Source: Streptomyces fradiae ATCC 10745 = DSM 40063 (lineage in GTDB: Bacteria; Actinomycetota; Actinomycetes; Streptomycetales; Streptomycetaceae). Taken from it: 64,000 bases of DNA. Position 1 is the stretch's first letter; the number at the start of each line of letters is the position of its first letter. The stretch lies in contig NZ_CP023696.1 of NCBI RefSeq assembly GCF_008704425.1, positions 3,334,501 through 3,398,500 on the forward strand. The letters are read 5' to 3'. The position numbers and the translations under genes were made by a program. The notes under the pieces were generated by a model. The model saw only the letters and a list, made by a program, of their open reading frames with translations. It was not told the DNA's origin and made no database searches. This document shows, in pieces, positions 15,296 to 24,699 of this stretch.

Positions 15296-16495
15296 CGTAA
15301 GCCGCCTCCTGCTGTTGCTGGCTCGCCCTGCTGGCCTTCCTCGTCCGGCATCCGGTCGGTCCACCGCCGCAGCGGTCGCATCGGGATGCCGGGGTCCAGT
15401 CTGACGTACGCCGCCGACAGTCGGTGCGGCTCGGGGTCAAGTCGGGACGGGGCGCGGCCGGAGCTCCGGCGCCGAGTTGTGCACAGGCCCCGCTTCGAAG
15501 CGGAATCCGAGCTAACTCTGAGTGGGGGTAGTAGTAGGGCTTGTGGAAACCGTGGATAACCCTGTCCGCGCAGGTCACAGCCCGAATTTTGTCCACCGGC
15601 CCTGTGGGTGGCGACGGTGGACAACCGAGGTCTTCTGTGGACACGGCCGAGTTGTGCACAGTCGATGCACAGGCTGCGCCGACTTCTCCCCAGTGCCGTC
15701 CCCAGTTTTACCCCGGTTCCCCACAGCCCAACCGCGCCCCTTGGTGTGACGGCTTTCACTCCTCTCGGTGACCGGCGGTGTCAGGTTGCCGAACAGTGGA
15801 CGGCGGTGTGGAGAAGCTGTGGATCAAGCGCCCCAGCCTGTGGGTCGCCGGTGGACAACGGTGATCACAGCCTGTGGACGACGAGACTGTCCACAGGGTG
15901 TGGAGATCGTCCGGCCACAATTCCACAAGTGGCTGACCTCGGCTGATCGTCTCGCATCGGGCCCGCCTGTGGACGGGGTTCGGATAACTTCCCGGTCCCC
16001 AGCCTGTGGACGGCAGATCGGCGGCGGTCCTGTGGAGAACGACGTGACCGGCGCAGCTATTCGAACGTTCCATGCGCGCCGGCTCGCCCCACTCCCGTTT
16101 CACCGCGGGCCCTTCGAGACGTCCCGCACGGCGACGCACCGGCTCGTACGACGCCGGAGCCGGCGCGAGGGGCACCCGCGGAGCGTTCGGGCCGCAGCGG
16201 AGACGGGCGGCCCCGAGCGACTGCGGAAGGCGGAGGAGGGGCCCGAGGGAGACGGACGAGACAGCGCGGGAGACGGCTCGGGGCGCCCCCGGGAGCCGCC
16301 CGGAGCGCCCCTCGGCTCCCGGGGCCCTTTGAGCCCGTCGAAGCCCCTCCATCGAAGCCCACCGGAGCCCATCGGAGCTCTCCGTGCCCTGGCCCCGACG
16401 CGTACGGCAGACCCACGGCCGGCCTTCGACGGGCCGGCCCTCGCACCCTCGCGCCCGCGCCGTCCGGCAGGGGCGTCCGGACGCTCCGCGCCCGG
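15296..16495. other. oriC: Chromosomal origin of replication, oriC
   Basis: The 1.2-kb dnaN-dnaA gap carries a dense, two-strand array of DnaA boxes (consensus TTGTCCACA) between 15477 and 16039. Near matches, with one or two mismatches, are at 15477, 15551, 15589, 15616, 15636, 15652, 15717, 15807, 15818, 15850, 15873, 15887, 15899, 15968, 16005 and 16031. About two thirds are in the minus-strand orientation (TGTGGA-type). No box here is a perfect TTGTCCACA, while perfect copies do occur upstream of dnaA, parA and dnaB. The 456 bp next to dnaA (16040-16495) have no boxes and only GC-rich palindromes. No long AT-rich unwinding element stands out, as usual for streptomycetes. Confidence 0.95.
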
Positions 16496-18340
16496 TCAGC
16501 CGTTCTTGATGCGGTTCGTCAGCTCCGTCACCTGGTTGTAGATGGAGCGTCGCTCCGCCATCAGCGCGCGGATCTTGCGGTCGGCATGCATGACCGTCGT
16601 GTGGTCCCGGCCGCCGAACTGCGCGCCGATCTTCGGCAGGGACAGGTCGGTCAGCTCCCGGCACAGGTACATGGCGATCTGCCGGGCCGTCACCAGCACC
16701 CTGCTGCGGGACGATCCGCACAGGTCCTCGACGGTCAGCCCGAAGTAGTCCGCCGTCGCCGCCATGATGGCGCCCGCGGTGATCTCCGGCGCCGTGTCCT
16801 CACCGCCCGGGATCAGGTCCTTCAGCACGCTCTCGGTGAGCACCAGGTCCACGGGCTGGCGGTTGAGGCTCGCGAAGGCCGTGACCCGGATCAGCGCGCC
16901 CTCCAGCTCGCGGATGTTCCGCGAGATCCGCGAGGCGATGAACTCCAGCACCTCCGGCGGGGCGTTGAGCTGCTCCTGCACCGCCTTCTTGCGGAGGATC
17001 GCGATACGCGTCTCCAGCTCCGGCGGCTGCACGTCCGTGGTCAGGCCCCACTCGAAGCGGTTGCGCAGCCGGTCCTCCAGCGTCATCAACTGCTTCGGCG
17101 GCCGGTCGGAGGAGAGCACGATCTGCTTGTTGGCGTTGTGCAGGGTGTTGAAGGTGTGGAAGAACTCCTCCTGCGTCGACTCCTTGCTCGCCAGGAACTG
17201 GATGTCGTCCACGAGCAGGATGTCCACGTCGCGGTAGCGCTTGCGGAAGGTGTCGCCCTTGCCGTCGCGGATGGAGTTGATGAACTCGTTGGTGAACTCC
17301 TCGGAGCTCACGTACCGCACCCGCGTCCCCGGGTAGAGGCTGCGCGCGTAGTGCCCGATGGCGTGCAGCAGGTGGGTCTTGCCGAGCCCCGACTCCCCGT
17401 AGATGAAGAGGGGGTTGTAGGCCTTCGCCGGCGCCTCGGCCACCGCGACCGCCGCCGCGTGGGCGAAGCGGTTGGACGAGCCGATGACGAACGTGTCGAA
17501 GAGGTACTTCGGGTTCAGCCGCGCGTGCTGCTCACCCGGCGCCCCCGTACCGCCGGAGCCGCCCCGGCCCGGTCCGCCCGCGCCGCCCATGGAGCCGGGA
17601 CCGGGCATCGGGCCCGCGCCGCCCATGGAGCCGGGCGACGGCATGCCGGCCCCGCCGCGCGGCCCCGGGCCGCCCGGCCGGTGCCGCGCGCGCTCGTCGT
17701 CGAGCTCCCGCCGCTCGGCGCGCGGGGAGTCGTACCCGCCGTGGTCGCCGCCCTGCGGCGCGCCGTAGTCGTGGCGCGGCTGCGGCCTGGCCGTGGCGTA
17801 CGGGTCGCGCTCCTGGAAGCCCAGGCGCGGCTGCTGCCAGGAGAGGTCCTCCTGGGACCGCGGCCAGGAGCCGGGCTCCGGGCGCTGCGGGTAGTCGGGG
17901 TAGGCGGGCCGCACGGACGGCAGGCCGTCGTCCGGCACCGGCCGCCCGTAGGAGTCGTACGCGTCGCCGTGGCCACGGTCGTCGTAACCCTGGCCGCCGC
18001 GCTCGTCGTAGCGGGGGCGGTCCTGCTGGTGCCGGTCGGGTGCCGAGGGCGGCGGCGCCTGGTCGCCCGCCGAGTCGTCGACGGTGATGGCGATCCGGAT
18101 GGGCCGACCGCACTCGCGGCTGAGCGTGTCGCTGATCAGGGGGGCCAGGCGGCCCTCGAGGACCCGCTTGCCCCATTCGTTCGGGACGGCGAGGAGGGCG
18201 GTGTCGGCCACCAGCGCGAGCGGCTGGCACCGCTCGATCCACTGCTTGTCCTTGGGCTCGATGCCCTGCTGCCCCTCGCCGAGGAGCTGCTCCAGCACTC
18301 GCGGCCACACTGCGGCAAGATCAGCAGGTACGTCAGCCAC
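16496..18340 (-). CDS. dnaA: Chromosomal replication initiator DnaA
   Basis: A 614-aa initiator. Domain I (1-90) is followed by a very long disordered linker (about 95-265) rich in Gly, Pro, Arg, Asp and Gln, a streptomycete hallmark. The AAA+ core has Walker A GESGLGKT (315-322, K321), Walker [12 protein letters not shown] and sensor motifs. The DNA-binding domain IV carries [15 protein letters not shown]. The GTG at 18340 ([12 protein letters not shown]) with GAGAGAG about 8 nt upstream gives the normal N-terminus; the 85 upstream in-frame codons read through the promoter. A DnaA box beside the -35 suggests autoregulation. Confidence 0.97.
   Translation of the reverse strand: MADVPADLAAVWPRVLEQLLGEGQQGIEPKDKQWIERCQPLALVADTALLAVPNEWGKRVLEGRLAPLISDTLSRECGRPIRIAITVDDSAGDQAPPPSAPDRHQQDRPRYDERGGQGYDDRGHGDAYDSYGRPVPDDGLPSVRPAYPDYPQRPEPGSWPRSQEDLSWQQPRLGFQERDPYATARPQPRHDYGAPQGGDHGGYDSPRAERRELDDERARHRPGGPGPRGGAGMPSPGSMGGAGPMPGPGSMGGAGGPGRGGSGGTGAPGEQHARLNPKYLFDTFVIGSSNRFAHAAAVAVAEAPAKAYNPLFIYGESGLGKTHLLHAIGHYARSLYPGTRVRYVSSEEFTNEFINSIRDGKGDTFRKRYRDVDILLVDDIQFLASKESTQEEFFHTFNTLHNANKQIVLSSDRPPKQLMTLEDRLRNRFEWGLTTDVQPPELETRIAILRKKAVQEQLNAPPEVLEFIASRISRNIRELEGALIRVTAFASLNRQPVDLVLTESVLKDLIPGGEDTAPEITAGAIMAATADYFGLTVEDLCGSSRSRVLVTARQIAMYLCRELTDLSLPKIGAQFGGRDHTTVMHADRKIRALMAERRSIYNQVTELTNRIKNG
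17576..17635 (-). repeat. 24-bp direct repeat inside the dnaA linker
   Basis: An identical 24-bp unit occurs at 17576-17599 and 17612-17635. It encodes the repeated PGSMGGAG segment of the disordered linker. Such repeats could make linker length variable between strains. Confidence 0.7.
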
Positions 18341-18427
18341 GGGGCACGCTCTCTCACGGGTCCCACGAATGTGTGCTTCTTGGGACGGGATGGGAAGGAC
18401 AGGCAGGAAAGGAGTCCGAGTCCAGTC

Positions 18428-18457
18428 ACGGTAGTCGTGGCGGCTCGCGCGGTTCAA
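18428..18457 (-). promoter_or_regulatory. dnaA promoter
   Basis: On the minus strand TTGAAC (18457-18452) and TACCGT (18433-18428) are separated by 18 bp, a good housekeeping promoter about 85 bp upstream of the dnaA GTG. A perfect DnaA box lies 4 bp upstream of the -35. Confidence 0.65.
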
Positions 18458-18461
18458 GTTG

Positions 18462-18470
18462 TTGTCCACA
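18462..18470 (+). promoter_or_regulatory. DnaA box at the dnaA promoter
   Basis: A perfect TTGTCCACA next to the dnaA -35 hexamer, positioned for DnaA to control its own transcription. Autoregulation of dnaA is established in several bacteria including Streptomyces. Confidence 0.8.
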
Positions 18471-18505
18471 GCCTGTGTACAGCGATGGACCGCTGTCCTG
18501 CCGGT

Positions 18506-18535
18506 TTGACCGGATGGCTCAGCCCCACGTACCGT
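18506..18535 (+). promoter_or_regulatory. Possible rpmH promoter
   Basis: On the plus strand TTGACC (18506-18511) and TACCGT (18530-18535) are 18 bp apart and point toward rpmH. The leader would be about 160 nt. The rest of the 362-bp dnaA-rpmH gap shows no other clear element besides the dnaA promoter. Confidence 0.5.
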
Positions 18536-18702
18536 AACCAGGTCGAGTTGTCGATGGCTGCTGCCGCCTGCCTCCGATGGGCAAGATCGCTTCATTGTGA
18601 TCGTTTAGCGGTGCACTCGGGCGTATTGCGAGCTACTCGTGGGCGCACGGTGACAGCCAAGCGATGCCCCGCCACCCCACGAGTCATTTCTGGAGCCCCC
18701 GA

Positions 18703-18840
18703 GTGAGCAAGCGCACCTTCCAGCCGAACAACCGTCGTCGCGCCAAGACCCACGGCTTCCGCCTGCGGATGCGTACGCGTGCCGGCCGCGCGATCCTCGC
18801 GACCCGCCGCAGCAAGGGTCGCGCCCGCCTGTCCGCCTGA
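18703..18840 (+). CDS. rpmH: 50S ribosomal protein L34
   Basis: A 45-aa highly basic protein ([20 protein letters not shown]), full length for L34. It starts at GTG 18703 and is followed after 18 bp by rnpA. The divergent dnaA/rpmH arrangement is one of the most conserved in bacteria. Too short to be called by long-ORF searches, it is certain from sequence. Confidence 0.97.
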   Translation: MSKRTFQPNNRRRAKTHGFRLRMRTRAGRAILATRRSKGRARLSA

Positions 18841-18858
18841 TCGCGGCCAGGTCATGAC

Positions 18859-19230
18859 GTGCTGCCTACCGAGAATCGGCTGAGGCGGCGCGAGGACTTC
18901 GCGACCGCGGTACGCCGAGGCCGCCGGGCAGGCCGCCCGAGCCTCGTCGTCCACCTGAGCAGCGGTGCAACGGACCCGCACGCGCCTGGGGAGAGCGCTC
19001 CCCCGACGCGTGCGGGTTTCGTCGTCAGCAAGGCCGTCGGCGGCGCCGTCGTCCGCAACAAGGTGAAGCGCAGACTGCGGCACCTGATGCGGGACCGGCT
19101 CGCCGCACTGCCCCCCGGTAGCCTGGTGGTAGTACGAGCGCTGCCCGGCGCGGGCGACGCCGACCAAGCACAGCTGGCCCGAGACCTGGACGCCGCCCTG
19201 CGACGGCTCCTGGGAGGGGGCGCGCGATGA
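18859..19230 (+). CDS. rnpA: Ribonuclease P protein component
   Basis: A 123-aa basic protein that assists the RNase P RNA in cutting tRNA 5' leaders. It starts at GTG 18859 ([14 protein letters not shown]). The family signature is present ([15 protein letters not shown], about 66-80). Its stop overlaps the yidD ATG (ATGA, 19227-19230), which couples their translation. Confidence 0.95.
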   Translation: MLPTENRLRRREDFATAVRRGRRAGRPSLVVHLSSGATDPHAPGESAPPTRAGFVVSKAVGGAVVRNKVKRRLRHLMRDRLAALPPGSLVVVRALPGAGDADQAQLARDLDAALRRLLGGGAR

Positions 19231-19553
19231 AGTACCCGCTGCTGGCCCTGATCAAGCTCTACCAGTGGACGATCAGCCCACTGCTGGGGCCCGTCTGCAG
19301 GTACTACCCGTCGTGCTCCCACTACGGGTACACCGCGATCGACCGGCACGGTGCCGTCAAGGGCACGGCCCTCACCGCCTGGCGCATCCTGCGCTGCAAC
19401 CCCTGGTCTCCCGGCGGGGTGGACCACGTGCCGCCGCGCAAGCGCCCCCGCTGGCACGAACTGCTGCGCGCCCGGCTGCGCGGAGACGAGGGCGGGCGCT
19501 CCGACGGGGCGAGCCCGGCCGCGGAGACCTCGCCCAATGCTCAAGGAGCCTGA
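19227..19553 (+). CDS. yidD: Membrane protein insertion efficiency factor YidD
   Basis: A 108-aa protein with the YidD core: an amphipathic N-terminus ([20 protein letters not shown]) and conserved cysteines in [15 protein letters not shown] and [17 protein letters not shown]. It acts at the inner membrane to help YidC-dependent insertion, as known for the family. The extra 30-residue hydrophilic tail ([12 protein letters not shown]) is common in actinobacteria. It overlaps rnpA by 4 nt and ends 3 bp before yidC. Confidence 0.95.
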   Translation: MKYPLLALIKLYQWTISPLLGPVCRYYPSCSHYGYTAIDRHGAVKGTALTAWRILRCNPWSPGGVDHVPPRKRPRWHELLRARLRGDEGGRSDGASPAAETSPNAQGA

Positions 19554-19556
19554 TTA

Positions 19557-20780
19557 GTGGACACGATTGGAAATCTGTTCAGCTTCATCACCGGACCTGT
19601 CTCGTGGATCATCGTCCAGTTCCACAAGCTGTACGGTGCGATCTTCGGGCCCGACACGGGGTGGGCCTGGGGTCTGTCCATCGTGTCCCTGGTGATCGTC
19701 ATCCGCATCGCCCTGATCCCGCTCTTCGTGAAGCAGATCAAGTCGATGCGGAACATGCAGGCGCTCCAGCCGAAGATGAAGGCGATCCAGGAGCGCTACA
19801 AGAACGACCGGCAGCGCCAGTCCGAAGAGATGATGAAGCTGTACAAGGAGACGGGCACCAACCCGCTCTCCTCGTGCCTTCCCATCCTGCTGCAGTCGCC
19901 GTTCTTCTTCGCGCTCTACCACGTGCTCAGCAAGATCGCGTCCGGCGACACGATCGGCAGTCTCAACCAGCAGCTGGTGGACAGCGCCCGTGAGGCGCAC
20001 ATCTTCGGTGCTCCGATCGCCGCGAAGTTCATGGACGACCCCGGCACGGTGGAGGCGCTCAACGCCTCGCTGCTCGACGTCCGGATCGTGACCGCGATCA
20101 TGATCGTGATGATGTCGGCGTCCCAGTTCTTCACCCAGCGCCAGCTGATGCAGAAGAACGTGGACCTGACGGTGAAGACCCCGTACATGCAGCAGCAGAA
20201 GATGCTGATGTACATCTTCCCGATCATCTTCGCCGTGATGGGCATCAACTTCCCCGTCGGCGTCCTCGTCTACTGGCTCACCACCAACGTGTGGACCATG
20301 GGCCAGCAGATGTACGTGATCAACCAGAACCCGACGCCGGGCAGCAAGGCGCAGGACCAGTACCTGCAGCGGCTCCTCAAGAGCGTCACCCAGCACGGCG
20401 AGGTGCGCGGGCGCCGCAAGCGCACCGTCGTCCAGGCCATCGTCGCCAAGGGCCCGGACCGCAACGACAACGAGCGCCGCTTCGTCGGCAGCCTCGCCAA
20501 GGCCGGCTTCACCCCGCAGGCCGACGGCACCGTGCGGAAGGTCGACCCGGCCGAGGCCGAGGCCGAGGCCGCCGCGGCCCGCCGCCAGCAGCCCAAGCGC
20601 CAGACGAAGGCGAAGCGCCAGGCCGCCACCGCGCAGCCCGGTGCCAAGACCTCGCTGGAGAAGACGGACCAGGCGAAGGCCGAGCAGCCCGAGCCGGGCA
20701 AGAGCGGCTCCACCCGCCAGGCCAAGTCCGGACAGCGCAAGGGCCAGCAGCGGCCCAAGCACCCGTCGTCCAAGAAGTAA
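19557..20780 (+). CDS. yidC: Membrane protein insertase YidC/OxaA
   Basis: A 407-aa insertase of the Oxa1 superfamily. The first helix (about 10-28) has no long periplasmic domain after it, as in Gram-positive forms. Conserved parts include the hydrophilic cytoplasmic loop [20 protein letters not shown] and the later membrane helices to about residue 250. The C-terminal 130 residues are a Lys/Arg/Gln-rich tail that is expected to contact ribosomes. It starts at GTG 19557, 3 bp after yidD, in the rpmH-rnpA-yidD-yidC-jag operon. Confidence 0.95.
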   Translation: MDTIGNLFSFITGPVSWIIVQFHKLYGAIFGPDTGWAWGLSIVSLVIVIRIALIPLFVKQIKSMRNMQALQPKMKAIQERYKNDRQRQSEEMMKLYKETGTNPLSSCLPILLQSPFFFALYHVLSKIASGDTIGSLNQQLVDSAREAHIFGAPIAAKFMDDPGTVEALNASLLDVRIVTAIMIVMMSASQFFTQRQLMQKNVDLTVKTPYMQQQKMLMYIFPIIFAVMGINFPVGVLVYWLTTNVWTMGQQMYVINQNPTPGSKAQDQYLQRLLKSVTQHGEVRGRRKRTVVQAIVAKGPDRNDNERRFVGSLAKAGFTPQADGTVRKVDPAEAEAEAAAARRQQPKRQTKAKRQAATAQPGAKTSLEKTDQAKAEQPEPGKSGSTRQAKSGQRKGQQRPKHPSSKK

Positions 20781-20794
20781 GAAGGAGTCCATCC

Positions 20795-21304
20795 GTGACG
20801 GAAGGCACCACGTCCGCCGCCCAGGGTGGGGACACCCTGACCCGCCTGGAGCAGGAGGGTGAGATCGCGGCCGACTACCTCGAGGGCCTGCTCGACATCG
20901 CCGACCTCGACGGCGACATCGACATGGACGTCGAGGGAGACCGCGCAGCGGTCTCGATCATCAGCGACGCGAGCAGCCGCGACCTGCAGAAGCTCGTGGG
21001 TCGTGACGGTGAGGTGCTGGAGGCGCTGCAGGAGCTCACGCGTCTCGCGGTGCACCGCGAGACCGGGGACCGCAGTCGGCTCATGCTGGACATCGGCGGG
21101 TTCCGTGCCAAGCGGCGCGCGGAGCTGTCGGAGCTGGGAGCGAAGGCCGCGACCGAGGCCAAGAGCACCGGCGAGCCCGTGAAGATGCAGCCGATGACGC
21201 CGTTCGAGCGCAAGGTCGTCCACGACGCGGTGGCCGCCGCCGGTCTGCGCAGCGAGTCCGAGGGCGAGGAGCCGCAGCGCTTCGTCGTCGTGCTCCCCGC
21301 CTGA
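20795..21304 (+). CDS. jag: RNA-binding protein Jag/KhpB (KH-R3H)
   Basis: A 169-aa cytoplasmic RNA-binding protein starting at GTG 20795, with GAAGGAG upstream. A KH domain carries LVGRDGEVLEALQEL, and an R3H domain carries MTPFERKVVHDAVA near the C-terminus. The N-terminal Jag-N domain of firmicute homologues is absent, as usual in actinobacteria. It lies 14 bp after yidC, its typical partner, and is followed by a strong terminator. Confidence 0.94.
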   Translation: MTEGTTSAAQGGDTLTRLEQEGEIAADYLEGLLDIADLDGDIDMDVEGDRAAVSIISDASSRDLQKLVGRDGEVLEALQELTRLAVHRETGDRSRLMLDIGGFRAKRRAELSELGAKAATEAKSTGEPVKMQPMTPFERKVVHDAVAAAGLRSESEGEEPQRFVVVLPA

Positions 21305-21317
21305 CCCCCTCGTAGTG

Positions 21318-21347
21318 TCGGCCCCGTCTGTTCGCAGGCGGGGCCGA
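21318..21347 (+). terminator. Terminator after jag
   Basis: A 13-bp stem with one G-U pair (21318-21330 / 21335-21347) capped by a TTCG loop, 14 bp after the jag stop. It closes the rpmH-to-jag operon. Confidence 0.8.
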
Positions 21348-21408
21348 TCCTTGTCAGCCTGATAGTCAGCCATCCAGCGCGGTAGTGCGGTACGGAAGGA
21401 CGGTTCCC

Positions 21409-22119
21409 GTGTCCGAGGCAGAAGAACTTCCCCCTGCGCCCCAGGAGGCGCACACGGTCTTCGGTGAGTTCTTCCCGGAAGCGGTCCGGTACGCGGAGTT
21501 GCTCGCGGACGCGGGTGTGAAGCGCGGCCTGATCGGGCCCCGAGAGGTGCCGCGCCTGTGGGAGAGGCACCTGCTGAACTGCGCGGTCCTCTCCGAGGTC
21601 GTGCCGGAGGGCGTCACCGTGTGCGACGTGGGTTCCGGCGCCGGGCTGCCCGGCATCCCCCTCGCCCTGGTACGCCCCGACCTGAAGATCACCCTTCTGG
21701 AACCGCTGCTCCGCCGGACGAACTTCCTCCAGGAGGTCGTCGAGCTGCTCGGGCTGGACCATGTGACGGTCGTCCGCGGGCGGGCCGAGGAGATGCTCGG
21801 CAAGCTGACGCCGGTGCACGTGGTCACGGCCCGTGCCGTCGCTCCGCTCGACCGGCTCGCCGGCTGGGGCGTTCCGCTGCTCCGCCCGTACGGCGAGATG
21901 CTCGCGCTCAAGGGAGACACGGCCGAGGAGGAGATCCAGGGCGCCCGCGCCGCCCTCAGCAAGCTCGGCGTGGTGCGCACCTCGGTGGTGCAGGTCGGGG
22001 AGGGCGTCGTCGACCCCCTGTCCACCGTGGTCCGGGTCGAGGTGGGGGAAAGCCCCGGCGGTGTTCGGTTCGCCGCCAAGCGGGCCAAGGCGGCGAGGAC
22101 GTCTCGACGGCGTCGCTGA
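21409..22119 (+). CDS. rsmG: 16S rRNA (guanine-N7) methyltransferase RsmG
   Basis: A 236-aa SAM-dependent enzyme that methylates N7 of G527 (E. coli numbering) of 16S rRNA. The SAM motif VCDVGSGAGLPGIPLA and the later VTARAVAPLDRLAGW are typical. The GTG at 21409 has GGAAGGA 8 nt upstream. The C-terminus is unusually basic ([14 protein letters not shown]). In many bacteria, including Streptomyces, loss of this gene gives low-level streptomycin resistance. It precedes parAB as in other actinobacteria. Confidence 0.95.
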   Translation: MSEAEELPPAPQEAHTVFGEFFPEAVRYAELLADAGVKRGLIGPREVPRLWERHLLNCAVLSEVVPEGVTVCDVGSGAGLPGIPLALVRPDLKITLLEPLLRRTNFLQEVVELLGLDHVTVVRGRAEEMLGKLTPVHVVTARAVAPLDRLAGWGVPLLRPYGEMLALKGDTAEEEIQGARAALSKLGVVRTSVVQVGEGVVDPLSTVVRVEVGESPGGVRFAAKRAKAARTSRRRR

Positions 22120-22188
22120 CGACCCTTTGCTCCCTTGTATCCCGTTTCGGAGTGTCGTGGCGTGGTGACCTCCCTGCGCGTGCATCGT

Positions 22189-22202
22189 GTTTCACGTGAA
22201 AC
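22189..22202. other. parS site 1
   Basis: Perfect GTTTCACGTGAAAC, the centromere-like site bound by ParB. It lies between rsmG and parA, upstream of the likely parA start. Confidence 0.95.
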
Positions 22203-22288
22203 GTCGCTCACTGCTGCAGGGAATCATCAGCCGCGGCCGTGCGGCCGCCACGCCACGACGCCACAGGTCCCCCGAGGGGGCGACGGAG

Positions 22289-22315
22289 TTGTCCACAGAC
22301 GTGGATTCGTCCACA
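22289..22315 (+). promoter_or_regulatory. Two DnaA boxes upstream of parA
   Basis: A perfect TTGTCCACA (22289-22297) and TCGTCCACA with one mismatch (22307-22315) are in the same orientation, 18 bp apart. They lie about 85-110 bp before the most likely parA start, in the 280-bp rsmG-parA gap. Confidence 0.6.
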
Positions 22316-22399
22316 GAACGCCGGGCCTCGCTGGTTCACGACCCCGAACCCATGGCAGGCTCTGTTCATCGTGAGCCAGCAGCCGAGGAGAGTGAATCC

Positions 22400-23437
22400 T
22401 TGCGGTCCGACGCCGACATCGCGGGACCGATGACCGACCCGGTCCCCGGTCCCCGTACCGAAGTGCCCGGGGACGATGTTTCACGTGAAACACCGCCCCC
22501 GCTGGATGACACCTCCACGGGTCCCGCCGCTCCACTCGCCGCGCAGGCCCTGGGCCGGGCCGGTCAGGGACTCCCGCGGCCGGAGCAGACCCGCATCATG
22601 GTCGTCGCCAACCAGAAGGGCGGCGTGGGCAAGACGACCACCACGGTCAACCTCGCCGCTTCCCTGGCCTTGCACGGCGCCCGCGTCCTCGTGATCGACC
22701 TCGACCCGCAGGGCAACGCCTCCACGGCGCTCGGGATCGACCACCACGCGGAGGTCCCCTCCATCTACGACGTCCTCGTGGACGGCAAACCGCTCTCCGA
22801 TGTGGTGCAGCCGGTACAGGACGTCGAAGGCCTCTTCTGCGCCCCGGCCACCATCGATCTCGCCGGTGCGGAGATCGAACTGGTGTCGCTGGTGGCGCGG
22901 GAGAGTCGGCTTCAGCGGGCGATCAAGGCGTACGAGCAGCCGCTCGACTACATCCTCATCGACTGCCCGCCGTCGCTCGGCCTGCTCACGGTCAACGCCA
23001 TGGTGGCCGGCGCGGAAGTGCTCATCCCCATCCAGTGCGAGTACTACGCACTGGAGGGCCTGGGGCAGCTGCTGCGCAACGTCGACCTGGTGCGGGCGCA
23101 CCTCAACCCGGACCTGCGGGTGTCGACGATCCTGCTCACCATGTACGACGGCCGGACGAGACTCGCCTCGCAGGTCGCCGAGGAGGTGCGCAGCCACTTC
23201 GGGGACGAGGTGCTGCGCACCAGCATCCCGCGTTCCGTCCGCATCTCCGAGGCTCCGAGCTACGGCCAGACGGTCCTCACGTACGATCCGGGGTCCAGTG
23301 GCGCGCTCTCCTACCTGGAAGCCGCCCGCGAGATCGCCTTCCGGGGGGTGGGCATGTACTACGACGCCCAGCAGGCCCACACGGGCAGGCACTATCAGCA
23401 CAGTCAGCAGCAGAACATGTCGGAGGGGATCCAGTGA
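22400..23437 (+). CDS. parA: Chromosome partitioning ATPase ParA
   Basis: A deviant-Walker ATPase that positions ParB-bound origins. Walker A is KGGVGKTTTT (K78 counted from the TTG start); the DLDPQGNAST and YILIDCPPSLG motifs follow. Start choice is uncertain. I take TTG 22400 because GAGGAG (22385-22390) lies 9 nt upstream; an ATG at 22352 (no ribosome site) or 22430 is possible. The frame stays open back to 22187, but that stretch holds parS and DnaA boxes and looks regulatory. A second parS (22478) lies inside the coding sequence, read as VSRET. It overlaps parB (GTGA). Confidence 0.93.
   Translation: MRSDADIAGPMTDPVPGPRTEVPGDDVSRETPPPLDDTSTGPAAPLAAQALGRAGQGLPRPEQTRIMVVANQKGGVGKTTTTVNLAASLALHGARVLVIDLDPQGNASTALGIDHHAEVPSIYDVLVDGKPLSDVVQPVQDVEGLFCAPATIDLAGAEIELVSLVARESRLQRAIKAYEQPLDYILIDCPPSLGLLTVNAMVAGAEVLIPIQCEYYALEGLGQLLRNVDLVRAHLNPDLRVSTILLTMYDGRTRLASQVAEEVRSHFGDEVLRTSIPRSVRISEAPSYGQTVLTYDPGSSGALSYLEAAREIAFRGVGMYYDAQQAHTGRHYQHSQQQNMSEGIQ
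22478..22491. other. parS site 2 (inside parA)
   Basis: Perfect GTTTCACGTGAAAC within the 5' part of parA, translated there as Val-Ser-Arg-Glu-Thr. Confidence 0.95.
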
Positions 23438-24528
23438 GTGAGCGACGTAGGGGGCTGGGACGCGGGCTCGGCGCACTGATCCCCGCCGCTCCGCAGGAGA
23501 GGCAGACCACGTCCATCGGTACGGCCTCCACCTCGCCCACCGCCATTCCGGCCCTCGGCGACCGGGGGATCGCCGCCGCCAAGGTGGCGACGCTCGCCGG
23601 CCCGGCGGCCGACGACAGTGCGGTGGCCGTCCCGGAGCAGCCCGCCGGTGAGGCCGGGGAAGTCGCGGGGGCCCACTTCGCCGAGCTGCCGCTGGACGCC
23701 ATCACGCCCAACCCGCGCCAGCCGCGGCAGGTCTTCGACGAGGACGCCCTCGCCGAGCTCGTCGCCTCCATCAAGGAGGTGGGCCTGCTCCAGCCCATCG
23801 TCGTCCGCCGTACGCCGGGCACGGAGCGGTATGAGCTGATCATGGGCGAGCGCCGCCTGCGGGCGTGCCGCGAAGCGGGCCTGGAGCGTGTCCCGTCGAT
23901 CATCCGCGAGACCGAGGACGAGAAGCTCCTGCTGGACGCCCTGCTGGAGAATCTGCACCGGGCGCAGCTCAACCCGCTGGAGGAGGCCGCCGCCTACGAC
24001 CAGCTGCTGAAGGACTTCGACTGCACCCACGACCAGCTCGCCGACAGGATCGGACGGTCGCGCTCCCAGGTGTCCAACACGCTGCGGCTGCTCCGCCTCT
24101 CCCTCCCGGTCCGGGCACGGGTCGCGTCAGGAGTGCTGACGGCAGGGCATGCGCGGGCGCTGCTGCCCGTCGAGGACGCGGAGGCGCAGGACGAACTGGC
24201 GGCCCGCATCGTCCGGGAAGGGCTCTCCGTCCGCACGGTGGAGGAGATCGTGCAGCTCATGGCCTCCGAGCCGCGCAAGGCGGCCAAGGCGAAGGGACCG
24301 CGTGCCGGTACCCGCGTCTCCCCGGCGCTGAGCGAACTCGCCACGCGGCTCTCGGACCGCTTCGAGACGCGGGTGAAGGTCGACCTCGGTCAGAAGAAGG
24401 GGAAGATCGTCGTCGAGTTCGCCTCGATGGAGGATCTGAACCGCATCCTCGGCACTCTCGCCCCCGACGAGGGCCGAGTGTTCGACCAGGGGCTCTCCGA
24501 GGGGCCGGACCCGGACAAGGCAGGCTGA
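23434..24528 (+). CDS. parB: Chromosome partitioning protein ParB
   Basis: A 364-aa parS-binding CTPase clamp. The N-terminus RRRGLGRGLGALIPAA is the ParA-contact motif. Conserved boxes are NPRQPRQVFDE, GERRLRACREAG (CTP binding) and the helix-turn-helix DQLADRIGRSRSQVSNTLRLL. A C-terminal dimerisation domain follows. The GTG at 23434 overlaps the parA stop and has CGGAGGGG upstream. Eleven perfect target sites lie within this window. Confidence 0.97.
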   Translation: MSERRRGLGRGLGALIPAAPQERQTTSIGTASTSPTAIPALGDRGIAAAKVATLAGPAADDSAVAVPEQPAGEAGEVAGAHFAELPLDAITPNPRQPRQVFDEDALAELVASIKEVGLLQPIVVRRTPGTERYELIMGERRLRACREAGLERVPSIIRETEDEKLLLDALLENLHRAQLNPLEEAAAYDQLLKDFDCTHDQLADRIGRSRSQVSNTLRLLRLSLPVRARVASGVLTAGHARALLPVEDAEAQDELAARIVREGLSVRTVEEIVQLMASEPRKAAKAKGPRAGTRVSPALSELATRLSDRFETRVKVDLGQKKGKIVVEFASMEDLNRILGTLAPDEGRVFDQGLSEGPDPDKAG

Positions 24529-24550
24529 CCCGACGCGGGACCACCGCCCG

Positions 24551-24593
24551 AGGGCGGACCTCTCTCCACGTTCACCGGAGTGAGGTCCGCCCT
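24551..24593 (+). terminator. Terminator after parB
   Basis: A 12-bp stem (24551-24562 / 24582-24593) spans a 19-nt loop, 22 bp after the parB stop. Confidence 0.75.
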
Positions 24594-24699
24594 TCGGCCT
24601 TTCCCCGTATGCGTGCCATCACCCGATCGATACGATGCGTTCGGGTATGCGCATCCGCCGCCTCCTGTGCGGCAGGCGAAGGAAGTGAGGGACACCTTC

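Noticed and set aside
15661..15672. GATGCACA as an additional DnaA box
   Set aside because: Only five of nine consensus bases match.
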